Assembly (NCBI GenBank): GCA_031275285.1 | Contig: JAISOY010000129.1 | Location: 1-39,962 of the forward strand | DNA from: Bacteroidales bacterium | Lineage (GTDB): Bacteria > Bacteroidota > Bacteroidia > Bacteroidales > UBA4181 | Direction: 5' to 3' | DNA length: 39,962 nt | Shown: piece by piece, positions 15,853 through 23,434 of the stretch | Layout: each line of letters opens with the position of its first letter | Position numbering within the stretch: position 1 is the stretch's first letter | Translations under genes and position numbers: made by a program | Notes under the pieces: generated by a model | The model's database searches: none | Told to the model about the DNA's origin: nothing | The model's input: the letters and a program-made list of their open reading frames with translations, nothing else

Positions 15853-16815
15853 ATGGTTGTTTTAGAAAAGATCAAAAAAGAAAATTATCAGTTAACGGAG
15901 AGTGAGATTGTTGATTTATTGCGTATTGATAACCGTTCCGGTCAGTTTTATGAGCTGCTTGCCGCATCCAATGCCCATTCGAGGAATCAGTTCGGCAACA
16001 GGGGATATGTGTTCACCCAGATCGGTATCAATGCCAAGCCGTGTCCCATTAATTGCACGTTCTGTTCGATGGGGGCCGCGCATTATTCTTTAGATTCCCA
16101 ATGGGAAAAACCGGTGGACGATATCTGTTCCGATCTGACTTTCCTACAGGAAGGATATTTCGACGATTTTTTCCTGATGACCACTGCAGATTATCCGCAG
16201 GATAAGTTCATCGCTATCGGTAAGGCCGTTAAACCCCTTCTCCGGAAAGACCAGAAATTGGTAGCCAATATAGGTGATTTTGATCTGGAAATTGCGATGA
16301 AACTGAAAGATGCCGGATTCACCGGAGCTTACCATATCAACAGGCTGCGTGAGGGAAGAGATACGCTAGCCGATCCTGCCGACAGGGAAAAGACCCTTAA
16401 AGCGGTGAAGGATGCCGGACTGGAACTTTATTATTGTATCGAACCCATCGGCTCCGAACATTCCTACGAAGAACTGGCCGTCGAAATTTTGCGCGCCAGG
16501 AATCTGAACATCGCTGTGATGGCCGCCATGCGCCGTATTGCCGTTCAGGGAACACCCATGTATGAACTGGGACAGATCTCTGCGCTCGAGTTGACGAAAA
16601 TCGTAGCTGTCACCAATATAGCCGTAAAACCATCACGAGCCATGAACGTCCATGAGCCCGTTCAGGCTGCCCTTCTGGCCGGAGTGAACCAGTTATATGC
16701 TGAAGTGGGAGCCAACCCCCGCGATACCGACAGTCACACGGAACAAAGCAGGGGATTCAATCCTGCAGCAGCATGGAATATGCTGGGTGAGTTCGGATAT
16801 TATCCACCGAAATAG
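15853..16815 (+). CDS. Radical SAM enzyme, BioB/HydE-like
   Basis: A 320-residue cytoplasmic enzyme. The iron-sulfur cluster motif is CX3CX2C in NAKPCPINCTFCSMGAAH (Cys about 64, 68, 71), with the aromatic residue before the last Cys as usual in radical SAM proteins. 'FFLMTTADYP', 'VANIGDFD' and 'HINRLREGRDTLADPADRE' fit a BioB/HydE/PylB-like TIM barrel, and 'YYCIEPIGSEHSYEEL' corresponds to the SAM-ribose region. It would use S-adenosylmethionine to start a radical reaction; the substrate is unknown. The next gene is a CobW-type GTPase, which may help metal or cofactor supply. No SPASM-type extra clusters are visible. Confidence 0.85.
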   Translation: MVVLEKIKKENYQLTESEIVDLLRIDNRSGQFYELLAASNAHSRNQFGNRGYVFTQIGINAKPCPINCTFCSMGAAHYSLDSQWEKPVDDICSDLTFLQEGYFDDFFLMTTADYPQDKFIAIGKAVKPLLRKDQKLVANIGDFDLEIAMKLKDAGFTGAYHINRLREGRDTLADPADREKTLKAVKDAGLELYYCIEPIGSEHSYEELAVEILRARNLNIAVMAAMRRIAVQGTPMYELGQISALELTKIVAVTNIAVKPSRAMNVHEPVQAALLAGVNQLYAEVGANPRDTDSHTEQSRGFNPAAAWNMLGEFGYYPPK

Positions 16816-16896
16816 AATTCCGAATTCAAGATTTAATATTCAAAATTTTGAATTTTGAATCTTGAACTTTGAATCTTAAATTTTAAATTTTGAATT
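16816..16896. repeat. AT-rich repeat, copy 6
   Basis: GAATTCCGAATTCAAGATTT, the perfect palindrome ATTCAAAATTTTGAAT, then TTGAATCTTGAACTTTGAAT units. It fills the spacer between the radical SAM and CobW genes. Confidence 0.88.
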
Positions 16897-16902
16897 GAAA
16901 GA

Positions 16903-17994
16903 ATGAAATCAACAAGGCTTATTTTAGCAGGAGGTTTTCTGGGAGCAGGAAAAACCACCTTACTCTGGGAAGCGACCCAACGCATGATGAAAAAAGGACT
17001 GAATGTGGGGCTGATCACCAATGACCAGGCGCCGGAACTGGTAGATAGTACCCTCTTATCACTCAATAATCTTCAGGTGGCGGAAGTCAGCGGAAGCTGT
17101 TTCTGTTGCAACTTTAATGGATTTACCGATGCCATTCAGCAGATCCGTACCGATGTTGCTGCGGACGTGATTATCGCCGAGCCGGTCGGCAGTTGCGCCG
17201 ATCTTTCGGCCACAATTGTCCAGCCCCTGAAACAATACTGGAACCGCGAGGTTAGTGTAGCCCCGCTTTCCGTACTGGCCGATCCTTACCGGTTGACCGA
17301 TATCCTCAAGGGTGGTCATGCAGGATTACATCCCGATGCCGCTTATATATACCGTAAACAACTGGAAGAAAGCGATATTATCCTGATCAACAAGGCCGAC
17401 CTGCTTAACGTCGGTGAACTGGAAGATCTCAGGGAACTTACTGCCGGGGCATTCCCTTCATCAACCGTACTTACTGTAAGCGCCCTTACGGGAGCAGGCA
17501 TAGACCAATGGATAGAGGAAGTCCTTTCACGGACCGATGCCGGAAAACAGTTACTGGATATCGATTATGACATATATGCCAACGGGGAAGCCGTTCTGGG
17601 ATGGCTGAACGGAACCGTTTACCTACAGGGCGAAAAGACTGATTGGGAGGCCTTTACCTGCAGTTTTCTCAATGACCTTGCCCAAAAATTCGATAAAGGA
17701 GGTTACGCTGTAGGCCATGTCAAAGTTATTGCCGAAAACGGAAAAAAGTTCACGGCAGGAAATGTTACCGGTACCAGTGAAACCTTGTCGTTACGTGGTT
17801 CGGCTGGTGAAAGCGGCGATGCGAAGTTGATCATCAACGCCCGTGTGGAAACCAGTCCTGAAAAATTGGATAAAATGGTGCGGGAAACACTGGATTCCAT
17901 GACCCGGGATAAATACACCGCCGAAGTCCTGGCGTGGAGATACCTGCAACCCGGACGTCCGCAACCCACACACCGTTTCGCGGAAGTTATTTAA
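16903..17994 (+). CDS. CobW/COG0523-type GTPase (metal chaperone family)
   Basis: A 363-residue G3E GTPase. The P-loop GGFLGAGKTT is at residues 10-19, the CxCC metal motif in GSCFCCNF at about 65-68, the Walker B-like region in 'IIAEPVGSCADLS', and the base-recognition motif NKADLL at about 164. The C-terminal part ('GGYAVGHVKVIAENGKKF') is a divergent CobW-C-like region. Family members deliver Zn, Co or other metals to enzymes using GTP. Its place right after the radical SAM gene suggests help with a metallo-enzyme or cobamide-linked step, but that is inference. All nucleotide-binding motifs are intact. Confidence 0.88.
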   Translation: MKSTRLILAGGFLGAGKTTLLWEATQRMMKKGLNVGLITNDQAPELVDSTLLSLNNLQVAEVSGSCFCCNFNGFTDAIQQIRTDVAADVIIAEPVGSCADLSATIVQPLKQYWNREVSVAPLSVLADPYRLTDILKGGHAGLHPDAAYIYRKQLEESDIILINKADLLNVGELEDLRELTAGAFPSSTVLTVSALTGAGIDQWIEEVLSRTDAGKQLLDIDYDIYANGEAVLGWLNGTVYLQGEKTDWEAFTCSFLNDLAQKFDKGGYAVGHVKVIAENGKKFTAGNVTGTSETLSLRGSAGESGDAKLIINARVETSPEKLDKMVRETLDSMTRDKYTAEVLAWRYLQPGRPQPTHRFAEVI

Positions 17995-18061
17995 ATTCAA
18001 AATTCCGAATTCAAAGTTCAAAATTTTAAATCTTAAATCTTAAATCTTGAATCTTGAATCA
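17995..18061. repeat. AT-rich repeat, copy 7
   Basis: ATTCAAAATTCCGAATTCAA followed by TTAAATCTTGAATCTTGAAT units. It starts at the CobW stop and ends 12 bases before the aquaporin start. Confidence 0.88.
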
Positions 18062-18073
18062 AAAAGTTTGTAC

Positions 18074-18877
18074 ATGAATATAAAAGATTTTACAGGCGAG
18101 TTACTGGGAACATTTATCCTGGTACTTTTTGGTTGCGGATCGGTAGCCGTGGCCACGCTGTTCGGTGAATATATCGGTATTCTCCAGATTTCCTTAGCAT
18201 GGGGATTCGGGGTCATGCTGGCCATTTACCTGACCCGGCATCTGTCCTGTGCCCACCTGAATCCGGCGGTAAGTATAGCCATGGTAATCGGGAAAAGGAT
18301 GTCTGTCCGGAAACTTCCAACCTATCTCACAGCGCAGTTCTTAGGTGCTTTTCTGGCCGGATTGATGATTTTCCTTTTGTTCTCACCGTCTATAGCCGCT
18401 TATGAAAGTACTCACGGCATCGTAAGGGGAACAGCCGAATCCATGCAGACTGCAAAGATGTTCGGCGAATACTATACCGGCGGATCGGCTGTAGTTTCCA
18501 TGCCGCTGGCCATTGCTGCCGAGGCTTTCGGTACCTTCCTGCTGGTACTGTTCATCTTTGCCCTGACAGAGGGCTGTAATGTAGGACGCCCCAGCGACAC
18601 GATGGCCCCGGTGTTTATCGGGCTTACCGTTGGCTCTATCATCTGCCTGATCGCTCCGCTTACCCAGGCCGGACTCAACCCGGCCCGTGATTTCGGCCCA
18701 CGTATTGTAGCTTGGATCACAGGATGGGGTAGTGCGGCTTTTCCCGACCACAGCGGAGGGTTCTTCTTCGTTTATATATTAGGCCCGGTAATCGGCGGCT
18801 CTGTCGCAGCATGGTTCTTTCTCCGTGTCCTCGAGCCGATTATGAAAAAAGCATCAAAACCATGCGATTGTAAATAA
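18074..18877 (+). CDS. MIP-family aquaglyceroporin (GlpF-like)
   Basis: A 267-residue channel with six membrane segments and two half-helices bearing the NPA signatures: AHLNPAVS (about residue 62) and LNPARDFGPR (about 200). The Asp after the second NPAR is typical of glycerol-conducting members. The start at 18074 (MNIKDFTGELLGTFILVLFG) is used; the frame upstream is repeat sequence. Likely substrates are glycerol or other small neutral solutes; related channels also pass undissociated arsenite. No glycerol kinase is nearby, so it is probably linked to the cluster's unknown metabolite. Confidence 0.9.
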   Translation: MNIKDFTGELLGTFILVLFGCGSVAVATLFGEYIGILQISLAWGFGVMLAIYLTRHLSCAHLNPAVSIAMVIGKRMSVRKLPTYLTAQFLGAFLAGLMIFLLFSPSIAAYESTHGIVRGTAESMQTAKMFGEYYTGGSAVVSMPLAIAAEAFGTFLLVLFIFALTEGCNVGRPSDTMAPVFIGLTVGSIICLIAPLTQAGLNPARDFGPRIVAWITGWGSAAFPDHSGGFFFVYILGPVIGGSVAAWFFLRVLEPIMKKASKPCDCK

Positions 18878-18878
18878 T

Positions 18879-18947
18879 TTAAGATTCCGAATTTAAAATT
18901 CAATATTTAAAATTCGGAATTTTGAACTTTGAATCTCTAAATTTAAA
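18879..18947. repeat. AT-rich repeat, copy 8
   Basis: ATTCCGAATTT and AAATTCGGAAT form an 11-bp inverted repeat; TTTTGAACTTTGAATC follows. It fills the spacer between the aquaglyceroporin and sensor kinase genes. Confidence 0.88.
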
Positions 18948-18950
18948 ACA

Positions 18951-19964
18951 ATGAATCTATTATATAAATACAGTTCTTTTAAGCTTTTCCTGATCAGTAT
19001 GCTCGGAGCTGTGTTTATTACCTATCCCAATATTGCAAGCCTTCCATGGGAACTGAGTTTTCTGGATGAATCCAAACATTCTTCACATATCCTGTTCTTT
19101 ATTGCCAGATATATATTCTTTTCCGTGTTGATCTGGATCCTGATAAGGTATAACCTGTATAAAATAAAAACACCCCTTTTCCAGAAACGGCTGCTATACA
19201 CTTTTCTGATCGCAGCTGTCGCTTATCTGATTTATATCGGGATATCTTTTCTGATAAGATTTAAATCAGATTGCTTCACAGGTACCTTACTTTTCCAGTT
19301 CTTTGTTGCCTGGATTTTCTGTACGTTTGCAGGATATGTATCCGTGTTATCGTCTGAAAAAAGGAGAAAGGAGCAGGAGATAGAACAACTGAAGATCGAA
19401 AACCTGCAAAGCCAGTGCGATGCGCTTGCCAACCAGATCAATCCCCATTTTTTCTTTAACTCGCTGAACAGTCTGGCCGCTTTGGTGCGGAAAAACGACA
19501 ATAAAAACACCCTTTTATTCCTGAACAAATTGTCGGACGTATTCCGCTACACCCTTCAAAGCGATAAAAAAAGCCTCGTAACCCTGAAAGAAGAACTGGA
19601 CTTCATGCAGGCTTTCCGCTATATGCTTGAAGTACGTTTTGCCAATAAGTTGGTTTTCGATATCGATATCAACCAGGAGAGTATGGAGTTGAAATTACCG
19701 GTACTTTCGCTGCTTCCTGTTATTGATAATATAGTTGTACACAACACTATAGATAGTGAGCATATAATGACCATCACGATCCGGATCAATGAACAAGCAG
19801 AGCTGGTGGTATCCAATCCCATTTATCCTAAACTGACCCCGCCCGATACCAACGGAACAGGGATCAGGAATCTGGAAAACCGTTTTTCCCTATTGATGGA
19901 CAAGCAGGTCAGGATTGAAAATAATACGAAAATATTTCGGATATTTATGCCTTTGAAAACATAA
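18951..19964 (+). CDS. LytS/YehU-type sensor histidine kinase
   Basis: A 337-residue membrane kinase with four hydrophobic segments in the first about 130 residues, a short coiled coil ('EKRRKEQEIEQLKIENLQSQ') and a His_kinase domain of the LytS type. The phospho-acceptor His is in QINPHFFFNSLN (about residue 165). The ATP-binding part is short: 'LSLLPVIDNIVVHNTI' as N box and NGTGIRNLENRF as glycine-rich lid. It is partner to the LytTR regulator downstream. No periplasmic sensor domain is present, so it may sense membrane or envelope state. The final gene pair of the cluster may control it. Confidence 0.88.
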   Translation: MNLLYKYSSFKLFLISMLGAVFITYPNIASLPWELSFLDESKHSSHILFFIARYIFFSVLIWILIRYNLYKIKTPLFQKRLLYTFLIAAVAYLIYIGISFLIRFKSDCFTGTLLFQFFVAWIFCTFAGYVSVLSSEKRRKEQEIEQLKIENLQSQCDALANQINPHFFFNSLNSLAALVRKNDNKNTLLFLNKLSDVFRYTLQSDKKSLVTLKEELDFMQAFRYMLEVRFANKLVFDIDINQESMELKLPVLSLLPVIDNIVVHNTIDSEHIMTITIRINEQAELVVSNPIYPKLTPPDTNGTGIRNLENRFSLLMDKQVRIENNTKIFRIFMPLKT

Positions 19965-19967
19965 AAA

Positions 19968-20023
19968 TTCAAGATTCAAAATTCCGAATTTAAAATTTTG
20001 AATTCGGAATTTTGAATCTTGAA
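19968..20023. repeat. AT-rich repeat, copy 9: 23-bp perfect inverted repeat
   Basis: The arms 19968-19990 and 20001-20023 are exact reverse complements (23 bp), enclosing TAAAATTTTG, which can pair further. The hairpin occupies practically all of the 70-bp spacer between kinase and regulator, starting 3 nt after the stop and ending 11 nt before the next start. Confidence 0.95.
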
Positions 20024-20034
20024 CTTTAAAAAAT

Positions 20035-20790
20035 ATGAAAGTACTGATTGTTGAAGATGAAACGGTAGCATATGAAAGTCTGGCAGATATTCTTTTGGAG
20101 ATCGATCCGGATATCGAAATTGCAGGCAATACGGAAGGAGTAAGCCAAACCGTCAAGTGGCTGCAAAACAACCCGCTTCCCGACCTTATATTAATGGATA
20201 TCCATCTCTCCGACGGATCGGCATTTTCCATATTCGATTACATCAATGTGGAAACCCCGATCATATTCACAACAGCTTATGACGAATATGCCATCGACGC
20301 TTTTAAGGTGAACAGTGTCGACTATCTTCTCAAACCCATTAAATCAGAAGAGCTGGAACGTGCCCTGGAAAAGTTCGGCAAATGGACAAGGACGGAAATC
20401 TCCCAGTACCTGTCGAGAATAACGCAAATGGCGCCGGGTCAAAAATACAGGGATAAATTACTGATTCCCCACAAAGACCAGTACCTACCGGTTAGTTTGA
20501 CAAATATTTCCTGTTTTTACAATACGGACAAAAATACGCGGGTATTCCTGAAGGATGGCAGCAACTATGCTTATTCGAAATCGCTGGACCAGATCATGCT
20601 ATCCTTAAATCCTGCCGACTTTATCCGGGCAAACAAACAATTTATCATTGCAAGGGACAGCGTAAAAAAGATAACAATATGGATCGACAGGCGCCTGCTT
20701 ATTATACTTGATGTGGAAACACCGGAAAGGATCTATATCAGTAAAAACAAAGCATCCGAGTTTAAAGCATGGATTGTGAATGATATCTGA
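20035..20790 (+). CDS. LytTR-family response regulator
   Basis: A 251-residue regulator. The receiver domain is complete: acidic pair in VLIVEDET (7-8), phospho-acceptor Asp in LILMDIHLSDG (about 54), Thr in IIFTTAYDEYAIDAF and Lys in DYLLKPIKSEE (about 100). A LytTR DNA-binding domain follows from about 140 to the end ('PVSLTNISCFYNTDKNTRVF', 'FIRANKQFIIARDSV'). It pairs with the kinase upstream. The targets may include the cluster itself; no clear paired LytTR site was located by eye. Confidence 0.9.
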   Translation: MKVLIVEDETVAYESLADILLEIDPDIEIAGNTEGVSQTVKWLQNNPLPDLILMDIHLSDGSAFSIFDYINVETPIIFTTAYDEYAIDAFKVNSVDYLLKPIKSEELERALEKFGKWTRTEISQYLSRITQMAPGQKYRDKLLIPHKDQYLPVSLTNISCFYNTDKNTRVFLKDGSNYAYSKSLDQIMLSLNPADFIRANKQFIIARDSVKKITIWIDRRLLIILDVETPERIYISKNKASEFKAWIVNDI

Positions 20791-20913
20791 TTCCTTCAAA
20801 TGTTTCTATCGATCCGTAAAGTCCGCTGCTGCATAGTATTTATATAGTTGAAAGTTAATAATTTAAAATTGAGACAAAGCGCAGTAATCTTTTTAACTAT
20901 ACATTCCGGATAA

Positions 20914-20950
20914 TGTGGTTGATCGATAATAATATTACCCATCAACCACA
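20914..20950. terminator. 10-bp inverted repeat in convergent spacer
   Basis: TGTGGTTGAT (20914-20923) and ATCAACCACA (20941-20950) enclose 17 nt between the plus-strand regulator and the minus-strand M56 gene. It is a possible bidirectional terminator without a clear T run. No gene is seen in 20791-21058. Confidence 0.3.
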
Positions 20951-21058
20951 CATCATATTCCTGCCATCGGGGTCTTTTTACCAGATTATAAAGAAAATAG
21001 TATTGAAAGAATAAATGAAATGCTCTCCGGTTCCATTATTTTTGTGAACCACTACCAG

Positions 21059-22741
21059 TTAACTACAATTACAATCTCCGGCTTTATCAACACCTGATTC
21101 CTTATTTCGATGGTACGATAAAGGGGATGATCCGCCGTTTCTAATTCTCGACGAAGAACTATACCCTTCATTTTCTGTATTCTTCATTACCTTAATTGAA
21201 GCTTCCTTCCATCCCCGGGAAGAACCATGATTTTTACTTACAAATACATAATCATCATTCTTTTGTTCCATCACAAAACGAATATCTGGTCTTATTTCCA
21301 ATAATTTACCTATTGAAACAGGTTGCTCAAACACTTGCCTGCTAAACTTTTTGAACCCATCTTCCGTCCAGAAATCAACCCGGTAATTAAAATCATTTTC
21401 GCCTTTAGACAAGCTGCTTACATGGTAAGCGAAAAAATCGGTTCTTTTGTGGGCATTAAGGACGCTTTTATCTACCTCTACACCATCAATCCTGATATGG
21501 CAGTTTTTATCTATTTTCCATCCGTCATAATTTAATTTATTCGGGGGATAAGCCTTCCTGTTATCATAATAATGCAACGCTTCTCCAAAGCGGATTTTCT
21601 GTTCTTTTTGTTGATCCCAGTCCATTTGTACATATATCGTATATAATCGAATCCAGTCCTCTTCCTGTAATTGAGCTGTTTTCCAATACAATTTGTCGGA
21701 TTCATCCGAATTTCCTGAGATGGATTTTTCAATATATTTGTCCACAATTGTTTGGTATTCAGTCACTAATTCGGGTGAAACGCCATTCCCCCGGGTTATT
21801 ACCTGTTCAAAATCAATAACCGTTTCTGTATCCGGCTTAGTACTTTTGTTTGAAAATGTACAGCTTGCAATGATAAATATGGGTATCAATGCACTGATGA
21901 TACACCAAGCCCTTTTCTTCGATGTAATTCTTGTCATCATAACGATTCTTTTTTGGGTGAGCAAATAATTAAAATTTGAAACTATATGTATACGATTGTT
22001 TTGCGAGATTTGATGGATCAAAATGTTTTGATATGCGGGAACAACTTCAATATCGTTCTGTATGACCGCATTATCGGCAAGAAATTCGTGATTCTGTCTG
22101 ATTTTGTTTCTGTAGAGATAAAATATGGGGTTAAACCATCCGAAAGCGATCAATAATTCGACAAATACAATATCCCATGAATGTCGCTGGTGGACATGCG
22201 TCCATTCGTGCAATATGATCTCGTCGGCTATTCGTCCGTTGACATAATCTTCCCTGTTAATGAAAATGTATCGCCCGAAACTATGGGGAACTGATTTTTT
22301 ATTTATCAGGACGATTTTTGCGCCATAATAATCTATCGAAGCATTTTTCCGTCCGAGTACAATTATCTGCCTGCAATTTTTTAATAACCGAAACAGAAAA
22401 AGCGAGGTGATCAATATGTAAACCGACAGAAACAACCGGGAATAATTAATGGACGATATCACCGGCTTCTCTTCTGCCTGGACAATCGGTTCAATAAAAA
22501 AAGTCTGACTTTCAACTATTTCAACTACATTACCAATTCCAACAGATAATGTACTAATGTTTTCAGTCGTCGTCGGCAGGTTTATGGTTAAGTCGGTCAG
22601 CGGCACAACCATGGAAAAGATGATGCTGATCAATAAGTATACCCGCTTGAAACCATGCATGTTTTCCCTTTCGAGCAACAGTGCATAAATTGCGTAAAGC
22701 AACAATGCACAGAGGGTCATCTTTAATAAATACGCAATCAT
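21059..22741 (-). CDS. M56 (BlaR1-type) membrane metallopeptidase/antirepressor
   Basis: A 560-residue protein with N-terminal membrane segments (residues about 1-55 and 105-125) and a zinc protease signature HEWTH at about 178-182, then HEFLADNAV at about 217, as in M56 peptidases that cleave BlaI-type repressors. A further membrane segment (about 280-300, 'WCIISALIPIFIIASC') leads to a C-terminal part of about 250 residues that is not a penicillin-binding sensor and not a TonB domain, and that I do not recognise. Its start overlaps the BlaI-like stop by 4 bases, showing translational coupling. The inducing signal is unknown. Confidence 0.82.
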   Translation of the reverse strand: MIAYLLKMTLCALLLYAIYALLLERENMHGFKRVYLLISIIFSMVVPLTDLTINLPTTTENISTLSVGIGNVVEIVESQTFFIEPIVQAEEKPVISSINYSRLFLSVYILITSLFLFRLLKNCRQIIVLGRKNASIDYYGAKIVLINKKSVPHSFGRYIFINREDYVNGRIADEIILHEWTHVHQRHSWDIVFVELLIAFGWFNPIFYLYRNKIRQNHEFLADNAVIQNDIEVVPAYQNILIHQISQNNRIHIVSNFNYLLTQKRIVMMTRITSKKRAWCIISALIPIFIIASCTFSNKSTKPDTETVIDFEQVITRGNGVSPELVTEYQTIVDKYIEKSISGNSDESDKLYWKTAQLQEEDWIRLYTIYVQMDWDQQKEQKIRFGEALHYYDNRKAYPPNKLNYDGWKIDKNCHIRIDGVEVDKSVLNAHKRTDFFAYHVSSLSKGENDFNYRVDFWTEDGFKKFSRQVFEQPVSIGKLLEIRPDIRFVMEQKNDDYVFVSKNHGSSRGWKEASIKVMKNTENEGYSSSSRIRNGGSSPLSYHRNKESGVDKAGDCNCS

Positions 22742-23109
22742 TTTTTCCTCTTATTAATTTCTATTTCGACAATATTTTTCAAATCCTCCAATTCTTTTTC
22801 AGACATATTTCCGGCAGTTGTGAAAAAAGAAGCAAATTGCAAAGCCGAATTTCCAAAGAATTTTTTGACAATATTGTTCATATATTTACTGAAGTACTCA
22901 TCTTTTGTAACTAACGGATAATATTGCCGTGAGTTCCCAAAAAGTCGGTATGCAATTGCACCCTTGTCCTGTAGTCTTTTCAGAAGTGTGGCTAAAGTGG
23001 TGGATGCGGGTTTCGGATCCGGATAGTGTTCCATGATGTCCTTCATAAAAGCGGTTTCGCATTCCCAGATGAATTCCATCAATTGTTCTTCAGCTTGTGA
23101 TAATTTCAT
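22738..23109 (-). CDS. BlaI/MecI-family transcriptional repressor
   Basis: A 123-residue winged-helix repressor: MKLSQAEEQLMEFIWECE, then recognition helix region KPASTTLATLLKRLQDKGAI and wing AYRLFGNSRQYYPLV. The C-terminal half would dimerise and carry the cleavage site for the M56 partner. First gene of the two-gene operon. An inverted repeat just upstream is a plausible autoregulatory operator. It is probably not linked to beta-lactamase here, as no such gene is nearby. Confidence 0.88.
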   Translation of the reverse strand: MKLSQAEEQLMEFIWECETAFMKDIMEHYPDPKPASTTLATLLKRLQDKGAIAYRLFGNSRQYYPLVTKDEYFSKYMNNIVKKFFGNSALQFASFFTTAGNMSEKELEDLKNIVEIEINKRKK

Positions 23110-23112
23110 ATT

Positions 23113-23144
23113 CTACATTGTTATACTTTGTTCGACAAATGTAG
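23113..23144. promoter_or_regulatory. Candidate BlaI operator
   Basis: CTACATTGT (23113-23121) and ACAAATGTAG (23135-23144) form an imperfect inverted repeat with a one-base bulge, 3 bases upstream of the BlaI-like start. TACA...TGTA ends resemble known BlaI/MecI operator cores, though the spacing here is longer. The rest of the spacer to 23434 is AT-rich, with only a TTTCTTT/AAAGAAA inverted repeat at 23268-23287. Confidence 0.45.
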
Positions 23145-23434
23145 AATAAAAATTTTTAATATGATACTTTTTTAAGAAAAAAATAGAATTTAACCATTTT
23201 TCATTCAAAACATAAAATGTATCAAAATGTTATAAAGCGAAGAAATATAGGCTATTATAATTTGACGTTTCTTTCCGAAGAAAGAAATATTTCGCGATGG
23301 AAATCCTACCCGGACGGTTAATGTTCCGTGTCCCGCTTGAAAAAAGAAATAAGGCTTCAGAAAACCTGATAAAAATCAGTTATTGGCAGGGGCTCTTTTG
23401 TTACATTGCAATATTAAAAAACAACCATACAACA

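Noticed and set aside
10215..20029. CRISPR array
   Set aside because: The repeats are in spacers between genes, of variable order and length, without regular unique spacers or cas genes.
23113..23144. Beta-lactam resistance operon
   Set aside because: BlaI and M56 proteins are present, but no beta-lactamase or altered PBP gene is near and the M56 sensor part is not penicillin-binding.
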